Shown here in pieces: positions 32,305 through 44,019 of a stretch of 64,000 bases of DNA (position 1 is the stretch's first letter; each line of letters starts with the position of its first letter). The translations under genes were made by a program, and so were the position numbers. Origin of the DNA: Linnemannia schmuckeri (taxonomy: Eukaryota > Mortierellomycota > Mortierellomycetes > Mortierellales > Mortierellaceae); contig JANATG010000005.1 of the NCBI GenBank assembly GCA_029449235.1, positions 2,542,001-2,606,000 on the forward strand, given 5' to 3'. The notes beneath the pieces were generated by a model that was not told the DNA's origin, made no database searches, and was given only the letters and a program-made list of their open reading frames with translations.

Positions 32305-34190
32305 TCAGCGATCTTCTTGATCAGGATAGGTCGCATGTTGGCGGATTTGCGGATGACTCTCCTTCAACCATTTACCGGCCTCAATCTCTACCTTCACTGC
32401 ATACGGCATCAGCCCTTGAACAGCTTCCACTTGGGCCAACTCGCTACCATCCATTGCACCTCATCTACTCCAATAAACGTCGCTAGAGACTTGACACTCA
32501 CTTCCCGCATCTCTTTCAGCCCTTCCAACTTTCTCAACCCTTTCTTGAGAGTCATGTCTAAACAGTCGACATGGCTCCACCACTGATCTTTAATCTCTAC
32601 CCAGGCGACAACTAAAAGCGGCTTTCGTCGATACGCCTGGGGCCTTGGTTCCCGAGTTCCAATCGTTCCAAATATGTGAATCTTGCTAGACGTTCATACA
32701 CCCGGCACTGGAGATCGCATCTCTGCCCTGCGTATTCCTCCTGTGCGAGTTTAGTAATGCCTAGTCGAGGGATCCCCGAGATCCGGGCCCGGAATACTTT
32801 TAGAGTCGACTCGTACAGCCATGGGATGAGAGTATCGGCGCGAGCATCCAAGTCAATAAAGTCCTTTGCCGAGACGTGTGTTTTCTCCTTTGAGAACGAC
32901 TCATCGTTTGCCAGAGTCACAAATTTCACAAGCCATGAGCTGGTCGAAAGAATTTGGTGCATCGCCCGACTCGTCATGCCTTGTGCGCACCGTACCTCTA
33001 CCTTTACCAGAGTCGAACAGTGCTTGAGGAGAGCATCTATCGAGAATTTTCCAGAGAAGGAAACTTTGACAGATCGCTAACCAAATCGGCATGCCGAAAA
33101 CACTGAGGCAAGTGCAAGTCATCAGAAGGTGATCATACTTTTGCAGGTAGAGAGTATCGAGCTTGGGGAGACCGTTGATGAGAGCAGTGGCAAGTAATCG
33201 AAGAGTGTTTGTGCTGACTTGTTGAAAGGTGAATCTCTTGAGGCTGACTCAGGATTCCAAGGCTCGAGCCCATGTTGGAGTGATATTCGTTAAGGACAGG
33301 CACTCGAGGTTGACACATCGATCCAGGAAATGAAAATATGATGGTGGACAGTGGTCTCCAGCCGTATTGAAAAAGGTCAGGTCCATCAAGACCGGTAGCG
33401 GTTCCTCTACTATGTTGTTCAGTGCATTGTTGATATTGATGTCGTCGCTCCTCCAGCTAGAGATTTGAAGCGATAATTTTTATAGCCGAAGGGAGCATCG
33501 ATCCAAAACCATGGGCAAGACTGACGAATCCGGGAGGGAAGCGCAAGATTCGAGATTGATGTTGAGATCCTTGATAGTTCCTGGAAAGCCTTCGGCTGCA
33601 ATTGTCCTCCAAAAGTGGTGTTCTGCTGTCCCCTCATTCCGACCAATGAGTTTGAAAGACTGGATGTTTGGGCACCGTTTGAATAGGTGGAGTAGGAGCT
33701 CGGGTGTGGCAAGGAGCGGGTTATGGTTGTTTTGATAACTGTGGCGATGTAATACTACTGTGTCTTCAGGGGTAAAGTTGGCGGAGTCTGAGGGAGGCAC
33801 AATGGTGACTTGATAAGGCTGCTCGTGGTATGGTGTCTTTAACAAAAGTTGATCAACAATTAGAGACCGGATCTAGTGCCCGTTCCTTGATAACGCTGGT
33901 AGAAAAAGATAGTGGTTGTTGTTGCTGTTGCTGCCTCCTTCAAGTTGCGAGTGTTGCTGTTTGTAGAGAATGTCATTCTCTATCAATGATCAGAAGCTGA
34001 CCCAGACTCGAGTCAGCCGCGCGTGAGAATCCTGTGAAGGCGAGGCAGGTTTCGAGGGTAAGGATTGCCAGAATTAGGGAGTGAAAGAGGCATTCCAGGT
34101 TCTATTGACGAGACAAAAGTGGACAAGGTCTTGGGTGGACAGGTGTGGGCCTATGAGGGCAATTACTTCAGGGATGTGGAAGAGGGACGT
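32305..34190 (-). pseudogene. F-box/LRR gene with lost start codon
   Basis: Subfamily-2 copy next to and in the same orientation as the intact gene at 34692-36629. The expected ATG is ACG at 34190-34188 (reading TSLFHIPEVIALIGPHLSTQ). A TAA after NASFTP (34074) replaces the Tyr of PYLWRS. Later blocks lie in different frames: HLFKRCPNIQSFKLIGRN with FWRTIAAEGFPGTIKD (33845-33480), ILSTSSWLVKF, KDFIDLDARADTL, STLKVFRARISGIPRLG and YERLARFTYLERLELG (32977-32612), ending in HPQIRQH near 32330. The gene is clearly dead but retains nearly full length. Confidence 0.82.
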
Positions 34191-34691
34191 TGTGAGTAGG
34201 AGGGTGAAGGGTAAGAAGGAGGTAGAGAAGGAAGGAGGTAGAAAACAAGTGAGAAAGTAGAGTGTGATTGTAGGGAAGGGAGTAATGCAATGACTGAGGT
34301 TTGAATGCAAAAGTGAAGAGGGAAGGTGGATGTCGAATGAGCGAATGCGAGCGTGATGAGTATAGTGAGTGCGGTAGATTGAATCGGTTGTTGTTTATTG
34401 ATGCTAATGATAGTGGATGTGTAATGGCGAGTGTAGAGTAGAAATGGAGGAATAAAAAATGGCTAAAGGGCCTAAAAGAGAGAAAAGTTGACAAACAAGA
34501 AAAGAAGCAACTTTTGACTTATGTCACGTTTCGAGGCTGACAACAAAGCGGCGTGCATGTGTGCACTGCGCTTTCGTACATAGAATAACTTCAAACCTTC
34601 ATGTGTGCAAGCAGCACTTTATTGACGAACGTAGCAGCGCCTATTTTGTCTCGCCATGTACATTCGAATAAATGTCGCTTTTTTGTTCTCG

Positions 34692-36629
34692 TCATGAACT
34701 ACCTCCGGCATCTTCAGGATAACTATAATTCAGGCACGCCACTTGACGGATATGCGGATGATTCGCTTTCAGCCACTGCGCTGCCCCGCGTTCCACTCTC
34801 TCCCTGTAGCTGTCCTTCAACCCACAGATCGCCTCCAGTTTGGGCCAGCTGCGAACCATCCACTTCACCTCCTCCACCCCAATCGACGATGCCATGCGCA
34901 TCACATTCACCTCTCGTAGTTCTGTTAGCCCTTCCAAGATTCGCAACCCACTGTCGAGCGTCATGGGCAGACAGTCGACATGATTGAGCCCCTCATCTCG
35001 GACCGTTCGATACAAAGAGATGTGCTTGTCGTAATACCCAAGCTGGACATCTTGTGCGCCGAGTGCCAGTTGCTCCAGATGGATGAATCGTGCAAGCCGT
35101 TCGTATACCCGGCACTGGACGTCCTTTGCTTGACCAGCGTACCGCTCCCGAGGGCCATAAGGAAAGCCTGGCCTGGGAATTCCTCCGATCCTGGCTCGGA
35201 ACACCTTGAGAGATGTCTCGCACGGCCATGGACGGAGTGTGTCGAAATTGGGATCTAGATCGATAAAGTCCTCCGCCAAGATTCGAGCAAGAGTGCAGTC
35301 AGCGACTAGAACGTCAAATTTGATGAGACATGGACTGGTTGACAGGATTTGGCGCAGTTGTTGACTAGTCACTCCGTTCGTCATTAGTACTTCCAGTTCT
35401 GTCAGCATCGAACAATGCCTGAGCAAAGCCTCGGTAGAGGTACTACCCAGGAGAGGAATGGTGAGCGACTTCCATTCTGAGTGACATGCCGAAAGCACCA
35501 TTGCCAAGACGTTGTCTTCGTAATAAGGACTGTTATTATATGCTCGAAGAAGCAGGGTGTCGAGATTGGGTAGTCCGTTGGTGAGAGCTGTGGCGAGCAA
35601 TTCAAGGCAATCGGAGCTGGTATATTCTACGACCAGCTTCTTGAGGTTGACGCAGCGTTCCATAGCTCGAGCCCACACCGGAGCGATAAAGGACAACGTC
35701 AGACTGTGGAGGTTGATACATCGATTCAAGAAGCGGGCACAGGACGGTGGACATGAATCCTGTAAGTCAATGTAGAACCTCAGGTCCTTCAAGCTCGGCA
35801 ACGGTTCTTCCACAACATCCACTCGGGTATCAAAAGTCGGGTGCCTGCTTTCTCTGTAGAAATGGGTACGGTCAAATCGAAGCGTCAGTGTTTCGACACT
35901 TGCGGGGCAACGAGCGAACAGCGTGGGCAAGATTGTCGAATTGGGAAGGGTGATAGAGGAATGGAGGTGGATGCTGAGTTCCTTGATGGTGTTTGGGAAG
36001 CCCGTGGCTATGATTCTCTTCCAGAAGTAATATTCTGACGATGTTTTATCGTGACCTTGAAGGTGAAATGATTGAATATTGGGGCAACGTTTAAAGAGAT
36101 GGAGAAGGATCTTGATTGTTGTAAGTTTAGGGTTGTGACTATGGTGGCGACTGTGGCGTTGCACATGTACTTGTGTTGTTCTGTCGATGGTGGTGAAGGC
36201 GGTAGGGATTAGGTTGCGTGGAGTCATGGTGATGACTAAGTATGATTGACGTTGATAGGGTTTCAGTAGTAAATGCTGATAAACACCCAGAGTCCGGACC
36301 CAACGACCGTTCCTTGACAGAGCCGGCAGTGAAAGATTGTTTCCTCTTTTGCTGCCGTTGTTGTTGCCTCCCTCCGCTTCCGGATGAGGATGTTGCTGTT
36401 GGTAGAGAATGTCTGCTTCTATCAAGGGAAGGAAACGCTCCCAGGCCCATACCGATCGAATTAGGGGATCGTATGGGGACGAGGCGGATTCCAAGGGCAA
36501 CGATCGCCAGAGGTAAGGGGTGAAGACGGCATTCCAGGTCTTGCTGACGAGACAAAAGCGGGTCAGATCCCGATTCGACAGATGAAGACGTAAAAGATCA
36601 AGTATCTCTGGGATGTGGAAAAACGACAT
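34692..36629 (-). CDS. F-box/LRR-type protein, 645 aa (subfamily 2)
   Basis: Intact intronless gene. The start was set at the ATG ending at 36629 (MSFFHIPEILDLLRLHLSNR), matching the F-box start of paralogues; the open frame reaches 122 codons further upstream but that is a Ser/Leu/Pro-rich pyrimidine tract. The F-box is at residues 1-45. A Ser/Asn/Gln/His-rich linker follows, then LRR-like units (CPNIQSFHLQ, CINLHSLTLS, CVNLKKLVVE, LPNLDTLLLR). Block 35029-36040 is almost identical, silent sites included, to 6199-7206 of the inverted paralogue, with only two amino-acid changes (Tyr/His in the ESR-PTF segment, Val/Ile in GG-PRP), while the N-terminal third and last 95 residues differ strongly. 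The C-terminus is 16-20 residues longer, ending GGSS. Expected role: SCF substrate receptor. Confidence 0.87.
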   Translation of the reverse strand: MSFFHIPEILDLLRLHLSNRDLTRFCLVSKTWNAVFTPYLWRSLPLESASSPYDPLIRSVWAWERFLPLIEADILYQQQHPHPEAEGGNNNGSKRGNNLSLPALSRNGRWVRTLGVYQHLLLKPYQRQSYLVITMTPRNLIPTAFTTIDRTTQVHVQRHSRHHSHNPKLTTIKILLHLFKRCPNIQSFHLQGHDKTSSEYYFWKRIIATGFPNTIKELSIHLHSSITLPNSTILPTLFARCPASVETLTLRFDRTHFYRESRHPTFDTRVDVVEEPLPSLKDLRFYIDLQDSCPPSCARFLNRCINLHSLTLSFIAPVWARAMERCVNLKKLVVEYTSSDCLELLATALTNGLPNLDTLLLRAYNNSPYYEDNVLAMVLSACHSEWKSLTIPLLGSTSTEALLRHCSMLTELEVLMTNGVTSQQLRQILSTSPCLIKFDVLVADCTLARILAEDFIDLDPNFDTLRPWPCETSLKVFRARIGGIPRPGFPYGPRERYAGQAKDVQCRVYERLARFIHLEQLALGAQDVQLGYYDKHISLYRTVRDEGLNHVDCLPMTLDSGLRILEGLTELREVNVMRMASSIGVEEVKWMVRSWPKLEAICGLKDSYRERVERGAAQWLKANHPHIRQVACLNYSYPEDAGGSS

Positions 36630-37220
36630 TGTGGTACAAGAGAGCGAAAGAGAGGAAGGAGATAGATAGGTGATGTGGGCGGTAGTGACAAGGAGGAGAG
36701 AAAGAGAGGAGGAGAGAGAAAAAGAGGAGGAGAGAGAAAGAGTGAAGGAGGGGAGAGAAGGAATGACGGAAGAGTGAAAAGGAAGGAAGGCACGGATCTG
36801 AGAGGAAGCAAAGGAGAGGTGATGAGGAAGAATGAGCGACAACAGCGTAGAAGGTCGAAGGAAGGAAGAGGGAAGAGGGAATGGGGAAGAGTCTAAAAGT
36901 ACATGCATTGCATTCTCATTGGATTTTGCTGAGAGCCATGAGTCGAAAAGCGAACGACAGCAACATCGTGCGCCAATAGTTTGTCTGTTGCCCAATGGCG
37001 TGACGGCCAGTTAACGCCCGTTAACGCCGCTCTTCCCCCCTTTTTTTTTTTTTTTTTTACCGCTGGTCTTTTGAATTCGCATCCTTCTCTTTCTCTCTTT
37101 CTCTCTTTCTTTCATTTATACATTCGCAATCGCTTCTTCTTCACCCACTGTAATTAAACCCTCTCGCATTAACAACTACTCCCACGCACACATCGCCTTC
37201 TCGCTCCAATCATCCCCCTC

Positions 37221-39338
37221 ATGTCGGTATTCCGCGTCCCAGAACTGGCCAGGCTCATTGCTTCATACCTCTCAACAACCGCCTTGTCGCACTGTGCTCG
37301 CATCAACAAGACCTGTTATATTCATTTCGCACCTTCACTGGTGCTCTTTCCCCCCAACGCATCCCATTGATACTTTGGATACACTTGACCCCATGCACTC
37401 TTTTCCAGGCCAATTTTACATGACGCGTTTCAAACAATTAATTATCGAGAATTATCGCTATACCAATCAACCACCTCAACAACAGTACAGCAGCAACAGC
37501 AGCAGCAAGATGCTAACCTTTCGTTCATACCAGGGATGACATGGAACGGTATTGGATCCGACACTTAACGCTTAATCAAGTTCATCTGCGTCCCCTTAAT
37601 GTTGTTCATCTCATCAACGCCCTCGTCCTCTGCAAGCGTCCAACGTTCGGATCTGCTCCGGGCGACATAACATCGTTTGGCATCCCTTACCATCGACACC
37701 GTTGCCTAGATTATTACTTTTACTATCCAGGCGCATCCTCATGGACGCGCTGAAACCTCTGAAACTGCAACGTAAGACACCTATACCTGGGTTACAGCGG
37801 CGACGGTACCCACCACCACCGCCACCATCGCCACCACTACCCATCCCTACAGAACATGAGCCCTTGTTGCATGTGCTCCGGCAGTGCTCCAATTTGAAAT
37901 CGTTCCTGTTCAAGGGTAAGGATACCACAGAGGCGGGTACTCGCTGCTGGAATGATATTGTGATAAACGACGGAGGTGGGAAAAAGTGGAGGAGGAACTT
38001 TGAGGTATTTCGCGGTCGAAATTACTTTGAATCCTAACCTTCCTAAGTCGTGGATCCCGCCGATGTTGTTTGAGGGGAGTCCCGAAGGGTTACAGAGGCT
38101 GAAACTTCATGCCAGTAGCAGTAGATATCTAAGGGGGTACTGGACTCCGGCAGTTCAGGCTATGTTTAATAATCTCCTTCCAAAGGCTGAATTAGAGGTG
38201 CATGAGGATGATTTGGTGAAGGTGGGACCTAAACAGGAGCCATTTCTGGAGTTGAAGGACTTGAGTGTCACCTGTATTTATGGATATTCTTACCCTCCGT
38301 CGTGGGCGCCGTTCCTGAGTCGATGCATTAATCCGACGAAACATTGTGTGACAATTGTTGACCAAAAGTGGATCCGTCGACTACGTGTCTGTGTCCATCT
38401 CGTGAGTCTGCATATCCAAGCAGTCTGTCTCGCAGAACTTCGAGTCTTAGTCAATGCCCTCAAACCCTCCACGACCACAAGCACCAGTGTCTTCCCTCAC
38501 CTCCATTCGATCCATATCGACAACTTCGGAGCCTGGCTGCCTGACAGGTTGGATGAAAATATGGCAGAGTTGTTGAGGGCATGTCAAACAAGGTGGCGAT
38601 CCGTCAACCTCCCGAGTCTGGGAACTGTTGCAGTCGAAACACTAATAAAGCATTGTGGGATGTTGGAGCATCTGGTCGTCAGGAGGTGTTTGGGTCTGAC
38701 AAGTGCCTCTATGCAGAAGATCCTCTCGTCCAGTCCACGGCTCGTCACTTTCAGTACCTTAGAGAGCGACTCCTTAACGGTTCGCGAGACGACACACATC
38801 ACCGTTAAGGACTACATCGACCTCGATTCTTCGTTATCTTCACAACAGTTGCTCAAGTCCTGGCAGTGCGAGTTGACGCTGGAGGTGTTCCGTGCCAAGA
38901 TCGCAGAATCCCTCAACCAGACGTCGGCCCATTGTACCGTGTGGGTCCCGTACCCGCAAGCGAGTCCAAAAAAGCGTACCCGGACCAAAGTCACGATCTC
39001 CAACACCATGTCTATGAATGTCTTACGCGATTCACAAACCTCAAACAACTCGAGCTAGGGAATGACGATAGCTTCCTCAGTTCTTTTGAATGTTCAATTT
39101 AATCCTAAACCGACCACGACGACGAAGTTAACCATGGAGAGCAGAATGAGTTCAACGATTACCGGATCTCTTGCCTGGCCATGAGTCTTGCGAGCGAGTT
39201 GAAGGGTTGAAGAAGTTGAGAGTGTTGAGGTGCATGCGGATGTTGACGGATATTCGCGTTGCGGAGGTGCAGTGGATGGTGGAGACGTGGCCTAGATTGG
39301 AGGAGATGCATGGTTCGTTTGCTGATGAATGGTTATGA
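37221..39338 (+). pseudogene. F-box/LRR gene broken by stop and frameshifts
   Basis: Opens MSVFRVPELARLIASYLSTT at 37221 and hits TGA at 37368-37370. The F-box/LRR pattern continues through all three frames: MERYWIRHLTLNQVHLRPLN near 37541-37600, LLHVLRQCSNLKSFLFKG near 37860-37920, then a long open block to 39058. That block has LKDLSVTCIYG, VHLVSLHIQAV, LIKHCGMLEHLVV, MQKILSSSPRLVTF, KDYIDLDSS and TLEVFRAKIAES. The terminal part (RVAEVQWMVETWPRLEEMHG) lies in another frame, ending at 39338. The 360-codon block could look like a gene by itself, but it starts mid-family and lacks the F-box, so I treat the whole as one pseudogene. Confidence 0.78.
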
Positions 39339-39557
39339 GTGGATTGTCCACATGTCAAATCAGAACCTGTTTACCTCGTGCAGATCGTTCTTTTTTGAGC
39401 TTTGGTATTTATTTACATTTGCAGATATCAAAATAAAGCATACAATTTGGAGGGTATTTATTTTTGTGGTGTTTTGAAAACACATCCAGGGTTCCGTATT
39501 GTTCTTTTTTTTTCATGGTATATAATAGACATTATAAACAAAGAATCCCATCCTCCT

Positions 39558-41221
39558 TCAAGCGCTCTGGGAAATTTCGGTAAACATCTTGGTAGTCTCC
39601 TCAGGGGTGAGTTGATATTGCTCCTGCAGGTCTCCCAACGTCCTAAAAATCGACGCCCAACTTGACGTAGCCTCCACAGGGTCGATTTCCGTGGATTCTG
39701 GGAGCACAGTTGTTCCCGACGTAGTACTTGTACCAGAGCCTGCAGTATCAATATTGCTGGGTGGAATGTTTGTGGCGGACGAAGTCGAAACCCCTGAACC
39801 GGATCCGGATTCAGAAGAGCTGGTTGTTGACAGAGGTGGGGTGATGCTCCTATCGCCTCCGTTGATGTGGTTGTTGTCTGAGGAAGAATTGATGGCGGGG
39901 ATGGCGGTGGCGATGTGGTCAAGGTCGTCGGGGGACTGGTGGTACTTAAACGCCGAGAAACCTCCGAATTCTATGCGTCTCGTACCTACAGTCACTTCTT
40001 CAATGTCCTGCACACTAAGTGTATGAAACCGGTCAAATAAAAAAATACTTACTGCTAGTCAGGCGTATGCTGTCGTGCCTTCTTTTGCTTTATGCTTTAA
40101 AAATGGGTCTGAGCGCATGCGTATTCCTTTGTGAAGAATATCGTTCTTTTTTTTCACCTTGCATTCTCGCCTTCAACGCCTATATCAAGGACAGGACGAG
40201 GACCACCATGGGGACCTTTGTGGCTGGAGACTTCTGAAAAAATCACGGAGCCAGCGTAGGCGAATGGTGCGGATTCTCCGCCATCCCCCTCAACTAAAGT
40301 GCTATGTTGTGCAAAGTAAAAGACGTTATCCTGTTATTATTATGTGAAGTGCAAGGCAGGGTTATAAAAACATGCCAATAAGGGATCCTGAACCTGCTGT
40401 GTTTTTTTTCTCTGCAAAAGAGAGAACTACACTTTCTGTTTTTCATGTTCTGCACTTTGATACTCCTCTTCCCGGCTGTATGTTGTACGTATTATTCATC
40501 GTTATGCACACAAAATAATCTCTGTATGAGTCGACTCCTCTTCCTGTCCTCGTGCCGAAAAGAGTAATTTCCCAAACAATCTGCTTCGTTTTTTTCCTTA
40601 CGTGTCGTTATCAGTACGAGGCACCGGGGTGCGAGGGCGGTCAGGGTTTGAGTTAGGCGGGAGCAGTTCTCCAAGGATGACTGTCAAGGTCACATTCGGT
40701 TGGTGTACAATGCACTTTGGCTCCATACTAACGAAAATTCCACACACAAAAAGGAAATAGGGCAGGATTGGGTGTACAGAGAGGGAGGGAAAGGCAAGTG
40801 AAAAGAACAAACCAAGCGACAGGCGTTAGTGAGAAAGAAGTACGTTTTCCATGGAGAGAAAGAGGGTGAGAAAACGAGGACTAGGAGGAAGAGGGTGAGG
40901 AAGTGATCTACAAGAAACAAAACACTTTCACATATGAGGGAATCGAGATGGAAGGGGGGTCAAGGGTGATTGCAATGGAAGATGGCGAGAAAACAGAGTT
41001 AATGTTTCTCAAACATACTAATGGTACAAAGAATTTCTGGCAGGGGTGACGGCAACAGCTCCATGCTTGATGGCAAGGTTAGCGACGCCGGGGAAGGCGC
41101 GGAGGATGTCGTCCCAGAAGACGACGTTTTGACGTAATTCGGTGTGGTAGATGACGGGGACGTGGACGATTTGGTCGTTTACTTGGTTGATGAATGTCTG
41201 TGTCGTGGGTTCGTCGTCCAT
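39558..41221 (-). CDS. Hypothetical protein, three exons, about 261 aa
   Basis: Exons 41221-41019, 40727-40602 and 40014-39558 join in frame using GTATGT and GTAAGG donors and TTAG acceptors (total 786 nt including the stop). The N-terminal part is conserved-looking: MDDEPTTQTFINQVNDQIVH, VVFWDDILRAFPG, and after the first junction YMEPKCIVHQPNVTLTVILG. The rest is a Ser/Thr/Pro/Gly-rich disordered stretch (about residues 150-215) and a final helical segment (LQEQYQLTPEETTKMFTEI). No signal peptide or membrane segment. I do not recognise a named domain. A small protein with a folded N-terminal module and a flexible tail, perhaps a scaffold or regulator, is all that can be said. Confidence 0.65.
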
Positions 41222-41972
41222 GGTCGCAATGAGTTGGGGATGAAGAGGGGGGGAGGGTAATAATTGATGCAAGGGTGAGGGTGTTGGGAAGGAAAGGAGG
41301 AGGAGAAGAGAAGGAGTGTGAAAAATAGAAAAAGGAAAGAGGGAAAAAACAACCCAAAAAGGGCGAAGGTGAGTGGAAGAAGTTCTTGTCGTCGTTCGAC
41401 AACGCCAACTTGTTTGTCCAGCCCGGCCCAGTGCAGTCCAAGGGTGTGTGCCCAAACCAGCCACAAAAAGAGCCCTATCCCCAATGGACAGCGCATGAAC
41501 TCGAGTTCTGACCCCTCGCGCCTCGCTCGCTCCGTTCTTTTCCCTATTTGCCCTTTTTGGCTGTTGGCTCTGCATTGCTCTCACACCCTTTCTTTCGTTG
41601 ACATACAAAATTCACCCACCCTCCTTCTCTCCCATCCTCGGACACAAAAACGACTCTCTTTCCTCTCCCCCTTGAACTCTACAACCTCAGAAAATCGGGC
41701 CTAGCGAGATTGACAAAGAACAGTCAATTCAAAGTTACTTGGTCTCACTGACAACCGTTATTGCTTCTTCCTTCTGGCCTTCACCTTTCTTTTTCCTACT
41801 CTTGATATCTCTCACGCCTATCACATTCCCTCTAGTACTCTCACAGTGAGGAGGCATGACAAATAGTTGCATCTTCGGGAAGATCCCCCTTCCTTTCAGA
41901 GCATTACGAAGGTTACCACTTGTCGCGTATTCGCTGTGGATTCTATTAGCAGAGACCTGGGCTGATATTGGT

Positions 41973-42040
41973 TTTAACTGGCTTGGTGCAGCCAAGCGTT
42001 CATAGCGACTTTGCTTTTTGATCCTTTTATGTTCGTTCTT
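41973..42040 (+). repeat. Dispersed repeat, copy 1
   Basis: Shares AACTGGCTT-GTGGCAGCCA then AGCGTTCATAGCGA, TTGCTTTTTGAT and ATGT-GGCT-like sequence with 57317-57385 and 58753-58825, all in the same orientation. On the minus strand two copies lie in longer open frames containing RYERLAA-SQL. Probably a small transposon or the conserved end of one. Confidence 0.65.
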
Positions 42041-42680
42041 CCTACCGTATCTGTTAAGCATCATCTTAGTTAGCGTTTCTGGATTGTTGGCTGGTAGGAA
42101 TTTATTGTGATTTTGAAAGCTGTGGAAAAGTGTACCATTTGAGATCATCCAAGAAAATGGCAGCATTTGCAACCATTTCCAGAAGAATATACAACTGGCT
42201 TGCCTACGATTATTCAGAGATCACTTAAGGGGATTAAATATCCTGCGTCAGTTCGATTCAAACCTGCTGTATCCCCTTGATCTTTCGGCAGGCTGGGGAT
42301 GTCCTTCTTTTTTGGTTTTACTCCCTACTTCCCTTGTGTTTCTCGCCAAGAATCAGGTTGCACAAAGCAGTAGTACATGCAGTACGCAGTTGCAAAGAGT
42401 CAAAAGGGTGAACACAATGGAAATAGGTAAGTCGTTAAGGGTGTGACAGGGCCCTGCTTTACGACTGCCCTGTTCCTTGAAAAGCCTTGCTAATCCTCGG
42501 TTGCCAAATATATTACAAAGGATTGCTTCAAGACAGAATGTCTTGCTCGGAAAGAACAAAAAACAGGCACGCTATACAACAGCACCTGCCGCTGCAAGTC
42601 TTCTCGTACAGCATATCCTATCCAGAGTGACTATCCCGATGACCAGCATATTACGTGTTCATGGCAATCTTGGCCCTGGA
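42041..42680. other. Intergenic, no gene seen
   Basis: Apart from the repeat at its left end nothing convincing is present. Confidence 0.35.
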
Positions 42681-42707
42681 AGTATGTAAATCCTTGTCCG
42701 GCGCCAC

Positions 42708-43354
42708 TTATGTGTGTCCCCATGATCCTTGAGTGGACTGACCACGGCCGTTGCTGTTTGATCTCTGTGCGCTTTCTCTGAGATTGCCAAGGGGTATGGG
42801 CAATCCCTGCATTCCGAACGCACCGTTTGCTGCAACCCACCATCTTCCGAGAGCCGCAGTAACGTCGGTGGCCTGCAGTCTTGCTTTATCCGCTGGGTGT
42901 ATTTCGCGCCCATTGGTGAAGACACCCATTCCTTCTCGGGATGCATCTGCGGGGAGCGGTCCTCCGAGTACGAGACCAGCCGGCATGATGCCGACACAAG
43001 GTCCGCTCATCAACCCCACGCGTCACTGATAGAATCGTACCAGTAGTTACAAGGGGTTATGGGGTTGGGATAGATAGCGGTATGCAGGCGTTGAAGCGAA
43101 GCTTGGTCATCAATTCTCTGTTGATGGCGACTTGGGGTTGCCCTGTTAGCACTGTTGCGGTGGCTTATTCCTGTGCTGGTGGTACCGATGATACGGTACC
43201 GTACGCTGGCGGTGCATCTGTGGGTTGTCCTAGGCGGTTGTTCGGTTGTTGTGACCGATGTAGTATGTACGCCCGTCTGGCGCGACAGCGGCTTCCCATC
43301 CTGATGGCAGCATTGCAGTGAAGGTGTTATTGGAAGAACATGGAAAAGCTTCAA
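42708..43354 (-). pseudogene. Frameshifted hypothetical gene with FTNGREIHPAD motif
   Basis: Two minus-strand frames fit end to end: 43354-43010 ends NYWYDSISDAWG and 43019-42708 begins with LMSGPCVGIMPAGLVLGGPL, then GVFTNGREIHPADKARLQ, GRWWVAANGAFG and IPLGNLRES. The second block has the look of a conserved family known from fungi and bacteria as hypothetical proteins (INGRExHPxD, then GRYWxDxxGxxG). A one-base frameshift at about 43015 separates the two blocks. The N-terminal block is Thr/Arg/Ser-rich. No name can be given. Confidence 0.5.
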
Positions 43355-43444
43355 ATCGGACGTATTTATTCACCTACTCTCGAGTTTAGTATCTCCAATT
43401 GTAATCCTTACTGGCATCATGAGCGGCTGTCCTCAATTGGTAAT

Positions 43445-43803
43445 TCATAAGAGCGTCGGCACTGGAGGGGGGTCTTCAAACTGCACCCTGAACTTCTTGT
43501 ACTTCTCGGTTTGCCCACTCGTTGCGTGGCTCCATCGGCGGTCCTTTTCCTTGGTGACAGGCGATGGTGTGAAAACGAGTAAGGACAAGGAGCAAAGTAA
43601 GAAAACACAACAATCTGTCTCGGCCAAGTCACGTGACACACGTCCTGTAAGGGTCTTGAGGGGAGTTGTTCTTGGTTGGCCGAGGCGTTGGCGTCAGTGC
43701 CGGGTGTGATAGGGTCACTCATCGAGGAAGAGGGAGAAGAAAAGGTGGAATTCCCCTCTACAGCCCCTGTGTTCGAGGGTGTATCTCCAGGATCGACGGC
43801 CAT
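43445..43803 (-). CDS. Possible two-exon small protein
   Basis: Exon 1 from the ATG ending at 43803 (MAVDPGDTPSNTG, then SSPSSSMSDPITPG) could end at a GTGTGT donor near 43644. A second block (EKDRRWSHATSGQTEKYKKF, then VQFEDPPPVPTLL) follows an AG near 43550. Joined in phase they would give about 90 residues. The second block looks coding; the donor is unusual and the start is uncertain. Function unknown. Confidence 0.3.
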
Positions 43804-43833
43804 AACTCAGATAGCGAGCAGACAAGGAAAAGG

Positions 43834-43862
43834 GTGTATGTGTGTGTGTGTGTGTGTGTGTC
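43834..43862 (+). repeat. (TG)n microsatellite
   Basis: About 14 TG dinucleotides with one interruption (TGTATG). Confidence 0.9.
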
Positions 43863-44019
43863 CCTTCTCAGTATCGCAAATAATGATGACTCTCAAGACC
43901 TGCTCGTATCGTGGAAAGAAAGGCTCTTTTCCAGACACTCGCAGGCAAACGCGTAAAATAGTCAAATGGCCACCAGAAGCTAAGCCACTCTAAATCACCA
44001 CAGCCCAGTCCATCAATGC

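Noticed and set aside
36630..36995. 122-codon N-terminal extension of the F-box gene
   Set aside because: Translates a pyrimidine-rich leader (Ser/Leu/Pro runs); paralogues begin at the F-box methionine.
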